Positions 9,000 to 18,043 of a stretch of 64,000 bases of DNA are shown here, piece after piece. Positions within the stretch are counted from its first letter, which is position 1. The number at the start of each line of letters is the position of its first letter. The stretch comes from Rhizobium leguminosarum (GTDB lineage: Bacteria; Pseudomonadota; Alphaproteobacteria; Rhizobiales; Rhizobiaceae), in NCBI RefSeq assembly GCF_001652265.1, contig NZ_LWBS01000121.1, positions 1-64,000 on the forward strand, given 5' to 3'. The notes under the pieces were generated by a model, which worked only from the letters and a program-made list of their open reading frames with translations, made no database searches and was not told the origin of the DNA. The position numbers and the translations under genes are program-made.

Positions 9000-9212
9000 T
9001 TAATTTTCTTCATCCGGATAGTCGGCCTTCGTCTCGTCGTCGGCAACCGGAATAGCATAAGCGCCGGTCAGCCAGCGGGAGAGATCGGCCTCGCGGCAGC
9101 GGTTGGAGCAGAAGGGGTAATGCTCGCGGTGGGAAGGTTTGCCGCATTCGGGGCAAGGGCGTGTCTTGCGCAGTGGTTCGACCTTGGCGGCCGCTTTCTT
9201 GTCTTCAGGCAT
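9000..9212 (-). CDS. yacG: DNA gyrase inhibitor YacG (zinc-ribbon)
   Basis: A 70-residue zinc-binding protein with the YacG cysteine pattern CPECGKP ... [11 protein letters not shown] and the following SRWL. In E. coli YacG binds GyrB and inhibits gyrase. The gene follows maf in the same direction, as in many alphaproteobacteria, though separated here by a repeat element. Confidence 0.9.
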   Translation of the reverse strand: MPEDKKAAAKVEPLRKTRPCPECGKPSHREHYPFCSNRCREADLSRWLTGAYAIPVADDETKADYPDEEN

Positions 9213-9228
9213 ATCGGTCCGTCCTAAA

Positions 9229-9327
9229 GCATGTCGCGTGAAAGTGTGTCGCGGTTTTGCGACAACGACATGCGTAAAAACAAAGCCTTAAAGCGCGACG
9301 CGCGGATCTGAAAGATCGTGACGCGCT
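9229..9327. repeat. Rhizobial intergenic repeat with two hairpins
   Basis: Two consecutive inverted repeats: GCATGTCG (9229-9236) with CGACATGC (9266-9273), enclosing the phrase GTGTGTCGCGGTTTTGCGAC, and AGCGCG (9292-9297) with CGCGCT (9322-9327) enclosing GATCT-gaa-AGATC. The wording matches a repeated element I know from intergenic spaces of Rhizobium genomes. It separates maf from yacG. Confidence 0.65.
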
Positions 9328-9347
9328 CTAAGCATCGGCCGTCGGGC

Positions 9348-9968
9348 TCAGCCCTCGGGCCACCGGCTTTGCACATCGAAGCCTTCGCCGGTCAAAAGCA
9401 GAATGGTTTCATAAAGCGGAAGGCCGACGACATTGGTGTAGGAGCCCACCATCTTCTGCACGAAGGTGCCGGCGAGGCCCTGGATGCCGTAGGCTCCTGC
9501 CTTGCCGCGCCACTGGCCGGAGGCCAGGTAGTTCTCGATCTCGAAGCCGGAGAGACGCTTGAAGCGCACCTTGGTCTCGACGATCTTCTGGCGAATCTTG
9601 CGATCCGGGGTCACCAGGCAAACGCCGGTGTAGACCATATGGTTGCGTCCCGAGAGGAGATGCAGCGAGTTCAACGCCTCGTCGGCGAACTCAGCCTTGC
9701 CGAGAATGCGCCGGCCAACGGCGACCACCGTATCGGCAGACAGGATATAGCTGCCCTTCCAGGTGATATCGCTCTTGATGGCGGCAAGGGCTGCTTCCGC
9801 CTTCTCAGCCGAAAGCCTGCGGGCGAGCGAACGCGGATGCTCCGACTTCTTCGGCGCCTCGTCGATATCCATCGGCATCAGGCGCGAGGGCTCGATGCCG
9901 GCCTGGTTGAGCAGATCGACGCGACGGGGCGAGCCCGAGGCCAGAATGAGCTTGTATTTCAGCGCCAT
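9348..9968 (-). CDS. maf: Maf-like nucleoside triphosphate pyrophosphatase
   Basis: A 206-residue Maf/HAM1-fold protein: N-terminal [14 protein letters not shown], catalytic SADTVVAV and the [12 protein letters not shown] signature near the C-terminus. Maf proteins hydrolyse dTTP/UTP or m7GTP and related nucleotides to monophosphates; which one this is I cannot tell. The ATG at 9968 (MALKYKL) is chosen over an in-frame start 30 bases upstream. It lies 57 bases after infA. Confidence 0.93.
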   Translation of the reverse strand: MALKYKLILASGSPRRVDLLNQAGIEPSRLMPMDIDEAPKKSEHPRSLARRLSAEKAEAALAAIKSDITWKGSYILSADTVVAVGRRILGKAEFADEALNSLHLLSGRNHMVYTGVCLVTPDRKIRQKIVETKVRFKRLSGFEIENYLASGQWRGKAGAYGIQGLAGTFVQKMVGSYTNVVGLPLYETILLLTGEGFDVQSRWPEG

Positions 9969-10025
9969 GGAACCTCGACCATCGGCAGAAGGGAGCAAAA
10001 ACCCTTGCAGGACCTTCGGGCGAAC

Positions 10026-10244
10026 TTACTTGAAACGGTAGGTGATGCGGCCTTTGGTCAAATCGTAGGGCGTCATTTCCACAAGCACCTTGTCGCCGGC
10101 GAGAACGCGGATGCGGTTCTTGCGCATGCGGCCGGCGGTGTGGGCGATGATCTCGTGTTCGTTTTCGAGCTTCACGCGGAACGTCGCATTCGGCAGAAGT
10201 TCGGTGACGATTCCCGGGAATTCGAGGACTTCTTCTTTAGGCAT
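10026..10244 (-). CDS. infA: Translation initiation factor IF-1
   Basis: A 72-residue S1-fold protein, exactly the usual length: [20 protein letters not shown], then [20 protein letters not shown] and the terminal KGRITYRFK. It binds the ribosomal A site during initiation. Gene order with the phosphatase and maf is typical for Rhizobiaceae. Confidence 0.98.
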   Translation of the reverse strand: MPKEEVLEFPGIVTELLPNATFRVKLENEHEIIAHTAGRMRKNRIRVLAGDKVLVEMTPYDLTKGRITYRFK

Positions 10245-10367
10245 ATAAGTGTTTTCTTCCTGTGGGTTGAATAGGCAGCGCAGCGCGCGCCTTTAAAATT
10301 TGGGCGGAAACTACACAATCAACGCAGGTTTGTGAACCTTGTTGAACGGCCTTTCCTTTATTTGTTT

Positions 10368-10853
10368 TCATGCCGATTGCGCGGCAATGCCATTTCGTTT
10401 GAGTAGCCGGCTTTCGATGAGGCCGGCCAGATGATTGCGGACCTCGCGGTAGCTCTCCAGAATCTGCTCGCGCGTTCCGATTGCAACCGTCGGATCCATG
10501 GTCGGCCAGTAGACGACATCCACCGCATTCGACCGCGTCAGCTCAAGTGCTGCATGATGGGCCTGCGGTGACAGCGTGATGATCAGATCGAAATAATCAT
10601 CCTCGAGCTCTTCCAGCGTCTGCGGGTGGCGGCGCCCGAGGGAAAGGCCGACCTCCTCGAGCACGGCATCCACGAAGGGATCGCGCTCGCCGGCGCGAAC
10701 GCCTGCGGACCTGATATAGGTATTGGCCGGCAGAATGCTACGGGCGATCGCTTCGGCTATCGGCGAGCGGATGGCATTCATGCCGCACATGAAGAGGATG
10801 GCGCCTGGCCTCTTTCCCTCTTCGACGTCAACGGCGCGCTCCATGGTCGTCAT
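10368..10853 (-). CDS. Low-molecular-weight protein tyrosine phosphatase family protein
   Basis: 161 residues with the LMW-PTP/arsenate-reductase P-loop CX5R(S) as CGMNAIRSP at about residues 23-31 and the general-acid region WPTMDPT near 120. The start overlaps the end of the UPF0262 gene by four bases, so the two are translationally coupled. The physiological substrate is unknown; the chromosomal location in the hisD-infA block suggests a housekeeping role. Confidence 0.88.
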   Translation of the reverse strand: MTTMERAVDVEEGKRPGAILFMCGMNAIRSPIAEAIARSILPANTYIRSAGVRAGERDPFVDAVLEEVGLSLGRRHPQTLEELEDDYFDLIITLSPQAHHAALELTRSNAVDVVYWPTMDPTVAIGTREQILESYREVRNHLAGLIESRLLKRNGIAAQSA

Positions 10854-11323
10854 CCGCGCCAGTAGAGCACGCAGACCAGCGTGAACAGGCGCCGGGCGGT
10901 ATCGAAATCGACCTCTATCTTGCCGGCCAGCCTATCCTTCAGCGTCTGCGAGCCCTCATTGTGGATGCCGCGCCGGCCCATGTCGATCGCCTCAATGCGG
11001 CTCGGCGTCGACGAACGGATCGCTTCGTAATAGCTCTCGCAGATCATGAAGTAATCCTTGACGATCCGCCGGAAGGGCGTGAGCGACAGGATATGGGTGG
11101 CGACACCGCCGCCCTCTTCGGTGGTGATGGCGAAAACCAGTTTCGAATCGACCAGCGAGATGTTCAGCCGGTAAGGTCCGCCGACATGGCCGAGCGGCTC
11201 GAACCTGTTCTCCTCGATCAGATCGAAGATGGCGACCGCGCGTTCATGCTCGACATCGGGCGTCGAACGGCCGATCGTATCGTCAAGGACGACGTCGCAA
11301 AGCCGGAATTCGCCCTTCGCCAT
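10850..11323 (-). CDS. UPF0262 family protein
   Basis: A 157-residue conserved alphaproteobacterial protein (starts [18 protein letters not shown]; contains [19 protein letters not shown] and [17 protein letters not shown]). Function unknown. The ATG at 11323 lies four bases after the hisD stop and the gene overlaps the next by four, so it belongs to the hisD operon. A longer open frame exists upstream, but it overlaps hisD and has no matching protein features. Confidence 0.88.
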   Translation of the reverse strand: MAKGEFRLCDVVLDDTIGRSTPDVEHERAVAIFDLIEENRFEPLGHVGGPYRLNISLVDSKLVFAITTEEGGGVATHILSLTPFRRIVKDYFMICESYYEAIRSSTPSRIEAIDMGRRGIHNEGSQTLKDRLAGKIEVDFDTARRLFTLVCVLYWRG

Positions 11324-11327
11324 GCCC

Positions 11328-12626
11328 TCACCTTTCGAGGTTGAGGCGGATCGCGACCGATCGCGCATGGGCATCAAGGCCTTCGGAAACGGCAAGGGCG
11401 ATCGCCGCCGGGCCGAGGGTGCGGAGCTGCTGCGGGCCGAGACGCAGGATCGAGGTGCGCTTGACGAAATCGAGCACAGAAAGGCCGGAGGAGAAGCGCG
11501 CCGAACGCGCCGTTGGCAGCACGTGGTTCGAACCGCCGACATAATCGCCGATGACTTCAGGCGTATGGGCGCCGATGAAGATCGCGCCGGCATTGCGGAT
11601 GCCGTCGAGCAGCCGGTCCGGATTGGCGACGGCGAGTTCCAGATGCTCGGCAGCGATGCGGTTCGCCAAGGGAATGGCCTGTTTCAGATCGGCAACCAGG
11701 ATGACCGCGCCGAAATCGCGCCAGCTTGCCGCCGCCGTCTCGGCGCGGTTCAGCGTCTTCAGCTGGCGTTCGACCGCCTGCTCCACCGCCTTGCCGAATG
11801 CGGCATCATCGGTGATCAGGATCGCCTGGGAACTGACATCGTGCTCGGCCTGGGCCAAGAGGTCGGCTGCGATCCAATCCGGATTGTTGTCCTTGTCTGC
11901 AATGACAAGCACCTCGGAGGGGCCGGCGATCATATCGATGCCGACGGTGCCGAAGACATGGCGCTTGGCCGCGGCGACATAGGCATTGCCGGGACCGGTG
12001 ATCTTGGCGACCGGGGCGATCGTCTCGGTGCCATAGGCAAGAGCCGCGATCGCCTGGGCGCCGCCGACACGATAAATCTCCGTGACACCGACAAGCTTGG
12101 CGGCGGCAAGCACCGCCGGATTGACGGCGCCGCCGGTGGCGGGAACGGCGATGACGATGCGATCGACACCGGCGACCTTGGCCGGCACGGCATTCATCAG
12201 TACCGAGCTCGGATAACTCGCCGTGCCGCCCGGAACATAGAGCCCGACCGCCTCGATCGCCGTCCAGCGCGAGCCGAGACCGACACCCATATCGTCTTCG
12301 TAGATATCGTCCTTCGGCAGCTGCCGGCGATGATGGGATTCGATGCGCAGTGCGGCGAGCTTCAGCGCGCCCAACACTTCCGAAGGCACCGCCTCGACGG
12401 CGGCGTCGATCTCCTCTGATGTGACACGCATCGGGACGGTGGCGTAATCGATGCCGTCGAATTTCAGCGAATATTCGGCAAGCGCCACATCGCCACGGGC
12501 GCGCACGTCATCAATGATGGCGCGAACGACAACGTTCACATCCTCGGAGACTTCACGCTTCGTCGTCAGAAAGGCGGCAAAATGCTGCTCGAAACCTTCC
12601 GATGCCTGATCCAGCCAGATTGCCAA
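11328..12626 (-). CDS. hisD: Histidinol dehydrogenase
   Basis: 432 residues, the normal size. HisD oxidises L-histidinol to L-histidine in two NAD-dependent steps with a zinc ion. Recognisable blocks are [22 protein letters not shown], the glycine-rich [12 protein letters not shown], the catalytic [11 protein letters not shown], zinc/base residues in QAEHD and the terminal GGSNHVLPT (quoted in part). The start appears to be TTG at 12626 after AGGAATA. It follows the DUF2948 gene by 56 bases. Confidence 0.97.
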   Translation of the reverse strand: MAIWLDQASEGFEQHFAAFLTTKREVSEDVNVVVRAIIDDVRARGDVALAEYSLKFDGIDYATVPMRVTSEEIDAAVEAVPSEVLGALKLAALRIESHHRRQLPKDDIYEDDMGVGLGSRWTAIEAVGLYVPGGTASYPSSVLMNAVPAKVAGVDRIVIAVPATGGAVNPAVLAAAKLVGVTEIYRVGGAQAIAALAYGTETIAPVAKITGPGNAYVAAAKRHVFGTVGIDMIAGPSEVLVIADKDNNPDWIAADLLAQAEHDVSSQAILITDDAAFGKAVEQAVERQLKTLNRAETAAASWRDFGAVILVADLKQAIPLANRIAAEHLELAVANPDRLLDGIRNAGAIFIGAHTPEVIGDYVGGSNHVLPTARSARFSSGLSVLDFVKRTSILRLGPQQLRTLGPAAIALAVSEGLDAHARSVAIRLNLER

Positions 12627-12682
12627 GGCCGATATTCCTTCTCAACTCGAAACTGCGATGTTCAAACTCAAGGCGTCAAGCC

Positions 12683-13114
12683 CTAGAGGTGGCGAGGCTT
12701 GGAAGACGCCTCCCAGGCGCCGCCGATATCGGCCAACTGGACCTCGATGCATTCGACATCGAGCGCAATCGAGGCCGTGCCCGACAGCGACAGCTCGATC
12801 GTGCCCTCCGGCCCCTCGCCCTTCTTCTCGAAGCGCAACGCAAGCAGCGACAGCACCTCGTCCCGTTTCTGACGGTCGATGCCGAGCGAGCGGACGGCAA
12901 GCGCGCGTTTGAAGACCAGGGCAGCACGGCGCCGCTCGAAACCCCTGCGCTTGCGCTCGGCACCTTCCCAGACGAAACGATTGACGGCAAGCGCGAACTG
13001 CGCGTCGCGCGGCGACCAGTCGATGTCGCCGACCTTGAAGACGCTGTCCTGCATATGCGCGGAAATGATCGCAAGGTCTTCGTCATCGAGCGCAACAAGC
13101 TTCAGATCAGTCAT
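12683..13114 (-). CDS. DUF2948 family protein
   Basis: A 143-residue conserved alphaproteobacterial protein (MTDLKLVALDDEDLAIISAH, then VGDIDWSPRDAQFALAVNRF and SGTASIALDVECIEVQLAD). Its place between murA and hisD is the standard one for this family in Rhizobiaceae. Function unknown. Confidence 0.9.
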   Translation of the reverse strand: MTDLKLVALDDEDLAIISAHMQDSVFKVGDIDWSPRDAQFALAVNRFVWEGAERKRRGFERRRAALVFKRALAVRSLGIDRQKRDEVLSLLALRFEKKGEGPEGTIELSLSGTASIALDVECIEVQLADIGGAWEASSKPRHL

Positions 13115-13238
13115 TCAGGCTCAATCCCACTGCCGGCCGGTGCCGGGCACCGCCGGAATGGCGATGCGTCAGACAAGGGAAATAAGGCGCTGCGGCCAAT
13201 TACGCAACCAGGATAAAGGGCGCCTTAGCACCCTCTCC

Positions 13239-14531
13239 TCATTCGCTGATGCGCTCGACGATGGCGCCGCAGCGGGTCAGCTTCTCCTCGAGTCGCTCGA
13301 AACCGCGATCGAGGTGATAGACGCGGGAAACCGTGGTCTCGCCTTCGGCGGCAAGGCCGGCGATGACGAGCGAGACGGAGGCGCGCAGATCGGTCGCCAT
13401 AACCGGCGCGCCGCGCAGGCGTTGGACACCCTCGATCTTCGCCGTCTGGCCGGACAGCGAGATCCTGGCGCCGAGGCGGGCAAGCTCCTGCACATGCATG
13501 AAACGGTTTTCGAAAATGGTCTCGGTGACATGCGAGACGCCGGAAGAACGGGTCATCAGCGCCATGAACTGCGCCTGCAGATCTGTGGGGAAACCCGGGA
13601 AAGGATCGGTGACGATATCGACCGGCCTGATGCCGGCGCCGTTGCGCTTGATGCGCATGCCGTTGTTGGTCGACGAGATTTCCGCGCCGGCGCGGCGTAG
13701 CGTTTCCACCGCGGTTTCGAGCAGCGCCACATCGGTATTTTCGAGCACGACGTCGCCGCCGGCCATGGCAACGGCCATGGCATAGGTGCCGGTCTCGATG
13801 CGATCCGGCAGGACGCGATGGCGGGCGCCGGAGAGCGAGGTAACGCCTTCGATGGTGATCGTCGCGGTACCCGCGCCCGATATCTTGGCGCCCATGGCGT
13901 TCAGGCAGTTGGCGAGATCGACGACCTCAGGCTCGCGAGCGGCATTGCCGATGACAGTCGTGCCGCGGGCAAGCGTTGCCGCCATCATCACCACATGGGT
14001 GGCGCCGACGGAGACCTTCGGGAAGGTGTAGCGTGCGCCGATCAGGCCGCCGGCAGGCGCCTTGGCGTTGATATAACCGGCATCGATTTCCATGGTCGCG
14101 CCGAGCGCCGTCAGGCCTTCGATGAAGAGATCGACGGGGCGCGTGCCGATGGCACAGCCGCCGGGCAGCGAAACGCGGCAATGGCCTTCGCGCGCCAGCA
14201 ATGGGCCGATGACCCAGAAGGAGGCGCGCATCTTCGAGACCAGTTCATAGGATGCGGTCGTATCGACGATGGTGCGGCAGGTGAAATGGATCGTGCGCGA
14301 ATAAGAATCTTCCTGGCGCTCGCGACGGCCGTTGACGGCGACATCGACGCCGTGATTGCCGAGGATGCGCATCAGCAGTTCGACATCGGCCAGATGCGGC
14401 ACGTTTTCGAGCGTCAGCGTATCGCTGGTCAGAAGCGAGGCGATCATCAGCGGCAGTGCGGCATTCTTGGCGCCGGAAATCGGAATGATGCCATTCAGCT
14501 CATTACCGCCGACGATTCTGATACGATCCAT
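13239..14531 (-). CDS. murA: UDP-N-acetylglucosamine 1-carboxyvinyltransferase
   Basis: 430 residues; catalyses transfer of enolpyruvate from PEP to UDP-GlcNAc, the first committed step of peptidoglycan synthesis in the cytosol. The active-site lysine lies in SGAKNAALP near the N-terminus and the catalytic cysteine in [19 protein letters not shown]; that Cys is the target of fosfomycin. Start ATG 14531 gives MDRIRIVGG, the usual beginning. Confidence 0.98.
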   Translation of the reverse strand: MDRIRIVGGNELNGIIPISGAKNAALPLMIASLLTSDTLTLENVPHLADVELLMRILGNHGVDVAVNGRRERQEDSYSRTIHFTCRTIVDTTASYELVSKMRASFWVIGPLLAREGHCRVSLPGGCAIGTRPVDLFIEGLTALGATMEIDAGYINAKAPAGGLIGARYTFPKVSVGATHVVMMAATLARGTTVIGNAAREPEVVDLANCLNAMGAKISGAGTATITIEGVTSLSGARHRVLPDRIETGTYAMAVAMAGGDVVLENTDVALLETAVETLRRAGAEISSTNNGMRIKRNGAGIRPVDIVTDPFPGFPTDLQAQFMALMTRSSGVSHVTETIFENRFMHVQELARLGARISLSGQTAKIEGVQRLRGAPVMATDLRASVSLVIAGLAAEGETTVSRVYHLDRGFERLEEKLTRCGAIVERISE

Positions 14532-14638
14532 GTGCGCTTACGGGCAGCGCCCGCCTTTCCTGAAAGTTCTGCCTTGGAATAAGGAGTGAGGTGTTTAGGG
14601 GATTTATCGAGACGCTTCAATTCGCGACGGACGGAACA

Positions 14639-14833
14639 TTACGATTCGTCCAATTTTGCGGCGGGCAGCCCATTTGTTTCGTCGGCCTGGCCGGAACGGC
14701 GGGCGCGGACCTGCTGTTTGCGTCGCCCCAGATTTTCCCTGAGCTTTTCGGCGGCGCGCTCGCGGCGCAGTTTCGCCTGCGCTTCGATCGCCTGTTTGCG
14801 GCTCTGCTGGCCGGTTTCGGTCTTTTCGTTCAT
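14639..14833 (-). CDS. Small, highly charged hypothetical protein
   Basis: A 64-residue protein, nearly all charged and helical (RKQAIEAQAKLRRERAAEKL), lying about 100 bases upstream of murA on the same strand. It resembles small basic conserved proteins next to murA in rhizobia but I cannot name a family. The frame is plausible because its composition is not that of a shadow; confidence is moderate. Confidence 0.55.
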   Translation of the reverse strand: MNEKTETGQQSRKQAIEAQAKLRRERAAEKLRENLGRRKQQVRARRSGQADETNGLPAAKLDES

Positions 14834-14986
14834 GCGACAGGATTAGCCGAATTCGCGCCAATCCAAAAGGCCCTTTGCCTCAATCCATACGAAGTTGGAA
14901 TTTGCGGCTTGCGCTGGCCGCCAAGCTGTGGCAATAGCCCCCCGTTCTCGCGATTGAGCCACACGGCTCGCACGGGTCCTGGTCCT

Positions 14987-15061
14987 GCTGCCGTAGCTCA
15001 GTGGTAGAGCACACCCTTGGTAAGGGTGAGGTCGGTGGTTCAATCCCACTCGGCAGCACCA
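14987..15061 (+). tRNA. tRNA-Thr (GGT), probable prophage attachment gene
   Basis: A 75-base cloverleaf with encoded CCA: acceptor GCTGCCG/CGGCAGC, D-arm AGCTCAGTGGTAGAGC, anticodon stem CACCC/GGGTG around TTGGTAA (anticodon GGT), T-arm GGTTCAATCCC. Phage genes begin shortly to its right, so the 3' half is the likely attB/attL core. The second copy of the core that would mark attR is not in the window. Confidence 0.95.
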
Positions 15062-15346
15062 GTTTTCTCTAGTGATTACAATAAGATAGAACAAGCACAC
15101 TTTGAGCGAAGCTGTTTTGGTGTGCAGAACAAAGCATGAAATTGTACGTGAAATCAGCACGTAACGTACAAAATCTGTACAGCCTTTTGGCTGCTTGTGT
15201 TCGCTGCCCGTTCCTGCCATTCCCACTTCAGAACACACGTTAGACAATCATTAGCGAAATCTAACGCTCCTCAAAAGTTAGGATGTTGCATCCTACCACT
15301 TTTGGGGTACTAATCGATTCGGGCGTGATAACCCTGACCATCACTA

Positions 15347-15480
15347 GGTTCGCACAAGCGTGCGGGCCGAACCAATGCGCAGCTTAGCGGCTGGCGCACT
15401 GCCTAGGCCATCTAGCTTGGCCGGGGGCAATGCGTCGCGGGAGCGCAAGCTTCCGACGGAGTACGACGGCTAGCCGTCGT
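15347..15480. other. Run of five hairpins, candidate structured RNA
   Basis: No coding frame here, but five consecutive stems: GGTTCG/CGAACC (15347-15373) enclosing CGCAC/GTGCG; TGCGCAGC with GCT-GCGCA (15376-15398); GGCCA/TGGCC (15406-15422); GGGAGC-GCAA-GCTTCC (15439-15454) with a GNRA tetraloop and one G-T pair; and the perfect 18-base palindrome ACGACGGCT-AGCCGTCGT (15463-15480). It lies between the tRNA-Thr and the first phage-end gene. I do not recognise an Rfam-type family; an attachment-site arm region or a regulatory RNA are both possible. Confidence 0.45.
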
Positions 15481-15590
15481 GCCGGATGTCCAGGGCCGTG
15501 CCTAAAGTCGCATTGGCTGGTCGTGACGGCCAGTTATCACCCCCCGGCTACGGTGCCGAGCGCCGTGTTGCGTGGCGGGGAAACAGCGTG

Positions 15591-15830
15591 ATGCTGATGC
15601 AAGTGCATGACACGGGGTTTGAAATTGTTGAGGAGCCCCCAAGAAGGAGTAAAATCTATGAAGCAGAATGGAAGTTCAGAATTGGCCAAGCCGTTCGGCT
15701 GAGCGAACTTTCCGCGATCGTGCTTTCTCGATACCGTAGCGCTGCGGGCATGGAGATCTACAACATCTGGATTGCCGGTGATGCATACGGCAGACCGATC
15801 AGATCAGCAGCCGCAAAAGCGTTACAGTAA
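15591..15830 (+). CDS. Hypothetical protein at the left prophage end
   Basis: 79 residues from the ATG at 15591 (the open frame extends upstream to 15486). The sequence (EAEWKFRIGQAVRLSELS, SRYRSAAGMEIYNIWIAGD) reads like a real globular protein with a barrel-like segment, but I recognise no family. It is one of few rightward genes in the prophage. A second, better Shine-Dalgarno site (AAGAAGGAG, about 15640) precedes a 14-codon frame inside it, so the start is uncertain. Confidence 0.45.
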   Translation: MLMQVHDTGFEIVEEPPRRSKIYEAEWKFRIGQAVRLSELSAIVLSRYRSAAGMEIYNIWIAGDAYGRPIRSAAAKALQ

Positions 15831-15841
15831 AGCGCATATAC

Positions 15842-15868
15842 AAAAAGGGGCGGAAACCAGATCCGCCC
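15842..15868 (-). terminator. Rho-independent terminator for leftward transcription
   Basis: On the minus strand GGGCGGA-tctggtt-TCCGCCC is followed by CTTTTTG. It stands left of the last leftward prophage gene and should stop the accessory operon before the structured region and the tRNA. Confidence 0.75.
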
Positions 15869-15978
15869 ACCTCGCGGCTGGATTGCAACTTTTCCCGATC
15901 TTGACGGTATGATCCTGACCGTCGCCTATCAACGGGCCAATGACATAAATATATCTGCTGGATGAACCTCTTGGTGAC

Positions 15979-16020
15979 AAAACAGTCTCCTCTTCGTGGT
16001 GATGGTGAAGGGGAGACTAC
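15979..16020 (-). terminator. Stem-loop terminator at the end of the accessory operon
   Basis: AGTCTCC/GGAGACT plus CTTC/GAAG around a loop rich in GGTGATGG; on the minus strand the stem is followed by GTTTTGT. It lies directly after the final gene, giving two terminators in tandem with the one at 15842-15868. Confidence 0.6.
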
Positions 16021-16027
16021 TGTTTCC

Positions 16028-16042
16028 TACAAATTTGTCAAG
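16028..16042. promoter_or_regulatory. Operator-like palindrome, copy 1 (TACAAATTTGTCAAG)
   Basis: One of six copies of a sequence with core ACAAATTTGT. This copy lies between the stop of the last accessory gene and its terminator, an odd place for a promoter operator; it might act on a rightward promoter for the gene at 15591 or as a repressor storage site. Confidence 0.5.
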
Positions 16043-16044
16043 AA

Positions 16045-16362
16045 CTATCCCTGACAAAGACCGGCCAACTCCTCACCGAGTTGCTCCGCATTCCGTAGAG
16101 CCGCGCGGTGCTCGCGGTGTTTCTCCCGGGCCGCGATAATAGGCTCGACAAGATGAAGGCGTTGGCGGATGTCGCCCTCCACCTCTTCGAGAGTGTGGCC
16201 GATTACGAAGAACTCGAATGATGGCCACGAGCCATGAACACCATAGCCGTCTGGCTTCACATCGCCACGCCAGCGGATGCGGCAATCCCTCTTATTGTAT
16301 CGCGCGGTTATTTCCACGTTAACGCCGCGCCTGTCTAGGCTGGCGACTAGGTCTTCAATCAT
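16045..16362 (-). CDS. Phage hypothetical protein, last gene of the accessory operon
   Basis: 105 residues, starting at ATG 16362 after AAGGAGACC. The sequence (EDLVASLDRRGVNVEITARY, RDCRIRWRG, then TLEEVEGDIRQRLHL) suggests a small alpha/beta protein; no known family. Its start overlaps the previous gene's end by eight bases. Confidence 0.65.
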   Translation of the reverse strand: MIEDLVASLDRRGVNVEITARYNKRDCRIRWRGDVKPDGYGVHGSWPSFEFFVIGHTLEEVEGDIRQRLHLVEPIIAAREKHREHRAALRNAEQLGEELAGLCQG

Positions 16363-16594
16363 ACTGGTCTCCTTCTGTGGTGTGCGGTGGCATGCAGGCG
16401 TGCCCAGTGATGAGGTCGGCAGCATGCCAAATGCCGCCCCCACTAAGTTCAATCCTTCGGCAGACATCGGCACAACGCTGGCGCTCTTCGAGGATGGCGC
16501 GGTGTATCGCCAACTCCTCCGCCTCACGGCCACCAGTCGTGGCAGCCAATTCTGTCCACGCTTCACGCGCGGCTTCGCAAGCAATCTCACCCAT
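16355..16594 (-). CDS. Phage hypothetical protein
   Basis: 79 residues with a helical AIHRAILEERQRCADVCRR segment of a kind frequent in small phage proteins. GAGGGGGC precedes the ATG, and the end overlaps the next gene, which argues for a real, coupled gene. Function unknown. Confidence 0.6.
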   Translation of the reverse strand: MGEIACEAAREAWTELAATTGGREAEELAIHRAILEERQRCADVCRRIELSGGGIWHAADLITGHACMPPHTTEGDQYD

Positions 16595-16618
16595 ACCGCC
16601 GCAACGCCCCCTCGACCC

Positions 16619-17137
16619 TCATGCCGCCACCTTCAGACGATCAATCGCCTCTCCAGCCGATGCGCATACCGGCCTGTCGTCGACAAGCTTGCCGCTGGCC
16701 TGCGCATCGATCAGGATGGCCATGCAGGCGCGAACATGCGCCAGGTGAGACGAGCCGCTCTCCGGATCAATATCCTCCCCAGAAAACCACTGCAACAGAT
16801 GTCTGATGGCCGCGCTGTAGTAGGTGGTTGCGTCGACAGGGTCGTCCTGCCAGTTGAACGCGCCGTACTTGGCTGCGCCGAGGGCCATGACGACGCTCTC
16901 CTCGATGATGGCAACTGGAGGGATGAACTGCGCCGACGGCTTGCGAACGCCGAAAGCGCGCTTCGGGTTGGTTGATGGCAGGTTCGTTATCTCCATCACC
17001 CGATTAAACATGCTGCCGTCCGGAACGTTGTCGTTGGCAGGTTTTTTGCCTATCGCCTTTGCCAGCGCCTCCACTTCGTGCGGCACTGCCGTGAGTTCGC
17101 CGGCTGTCGTCCAGGCCGGTACTTGGTTCTCGGTCAT
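16619..17137 (-). CDS. dATP/dGTP diphosphohydrolase N-terminal-domain protein (DUF5664-like)
   Basis: 172 residues resembling the phage domain found at the N-terminus of dATP/dGTP diphosphohydrolases: LGAAKYGAFNWQDDPVDATTYYSAAIRHLLQW (conserved KYG..NW and AAxRHL blocks, quoted around residues 90-120) and HLAHVRACMAILIDA. Such proteins may bias the deoxynucleotide pool. The PANDN motif is at about residue 33. It overlaps the upstream gene by four bases. Confidence 0.75.
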   Translation of the reverse strand: MTENQVPAWTTAGELTAVPHEVEALAKAIGKKPANDNVPDGSMFNRVMEITNLPSTNPKRAFGVRKPSAQFIPPVAIIEESVVMALGAAKYGAFNWQDDPVDATTYYSAAIRHLLQWFSGEDIDPESGSSHLAHVRACMAILIDAQASGKLVDDRPVCASAGEAIDRLKVAA

Positions 17138-17400
17138 GGTGTTTCCTCCTTGAGTGCTTCGTTGATCATGGCTTGCCAGTCGGCGATGGTTTGCTGATCA
17201 TCTGGACCGCCGGCATCCGAGTTGGCCAACACCATCGCCTCCGTCGGCTCCCGTATGGCTTCGATTGCTGCGCGGGCGATCCCGAGGGCGGTCGCCCAAT
17301 TCCCATATGGCCTTCCGTTCGCCATTATTGTCCGTCCATCGTAAGCGAACCCCATTTTCTCATAGGCGACGCGCGCCACCCTTTCCACCATACTCGTCAT
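17134..17400 (-). CDS. Small phage protein, paralogue of the next upstream gene
   Basis: 88 residues. Shares with the 17397-17645 product an N-terminal ERVAxxxYxK segment and a middle AxAAxxxxRE segment, so the two look like diverged tandem copies. ATGA overlaps on both sides. Function unknown. Confidence 0.65.
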   Translation of the reverse strand: MTSMVERVARVAYEKMGFAYDGRTIMANGRPYGNWATALGIARAAIEAIREPTEAMVLANSDAGGPDDQQTIADWQAMINEALKEETP

Positions 17401-17645
17401 TTCGCCTCCTCATTGAGTGCTTCATCGAGCCTGGCCAAAACAGTAATGCTGTGGTCAGGCCAGAAGTATGGACATGGCGGATTTCGCCCAAGATCCTTTA
17501 TTCCTTCCCGCATCTCCCCGAGAGCGGCCCGCGCCAGATCGCGCAGGCTTTCCTTCATTGCGTCTTGGGCCTTCGCCCACGGCAGCCGACCAGCGGCCGC
17601 TGCTGCGTTCTTGGCGTAGATGGCTTGGGCTACCCGTTCGATCAT
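17397..17645 (-). CDS. Small phage protein, paralogue of its neighbour
   Basis: 82 residues, helical at the N-terminus (MIERVAQAIYAKNAAAAAG, DLARAALGEMREG) with a tail DHSITVLARLDEALNEEAK like that of the 17134-17400 product. Four-base overlaps with both neighbours show translational coupling. Function unknown. Confidence 0.65.
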   Translation of the reverse strand: MIERVAQAIYAKNAAAAAGRLPWAKAQDAMKESLRDLARAALGEMREGIKDLGRNPPCPYFWPDHSITVLARLDEALNEEAK

Positions 17646-18043
17646 TGTTGTCGTGCCGCCCTCCTGTAGCCGGCGATCGCCTGTTCAATTGTCGGGTGCC
17701 GCTCCGCCATTCCGCCTTCGCGTCCAGCGCGTGGCCACATCTCGATTGACAGATAGCGAAATGCACATGGCGAAATCTCGACACGGATGCATTCGTCGTG
17801 GGCACCGATGACGAGCTGCGTCAGTCGGTTGAAATCCCACGTCGCCAGACCATGGCCAGAGGTGACAAATTTGGTGTGGCGTTCGCTCCCCCATTTCACC
17901 CGGGCCCAGTTTACCGGAATGTTCCATGGCCCTAGGCCGAATCCGCGGCAGAGCAGGCCGATTGCGCGACGGTTGAATTCGGTTAGTTTACCCTGCGGGA
18001 TGCCGCCCCAGCGTGAGCAATGCTCCTCTCCTATCTGGGTCAC
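17642..18043 (-). CDS. Phage hypothetical protein
   Basis: 133 residues, rich in Trp and Arg (GIPQGKLTEFNRRAIGLL, HDECIRVEISPCAFRYLSIE). No known family. It is joined to both neighbours by ATGA overlaps in the accessory operon. Confidence 0.65.
   Translation of the reverse strand: MTQIGEEHCSRWGGIPQGKLTEFNRRAIGLLCRGFGLGPWNIPVNWARVKWGSERHTKFVTSGHGLATWDFNRLTQLVIGAHDECIRVEISPCAFRYLSIEMWPRAGREGGMAERHPTIEQAIAGYRRAARQQ

Noticed and set aside
9318..10274. 318-codon plus-strand frame
   Set aside because: Antisense to maf and infA, both of which are certain.
11229..12419. 396-codon plus-strand frame
   Set aside because: Antisense to hisD; Arg/Gly/Asp-rich composition typical of an antisense shadow.
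14843..15247. 134-codon minus-strand frame across the tRNA-Thr
   Set aside because: Its protein contains the translated complement of the tRNA; no ribosome-binding site; spurious.
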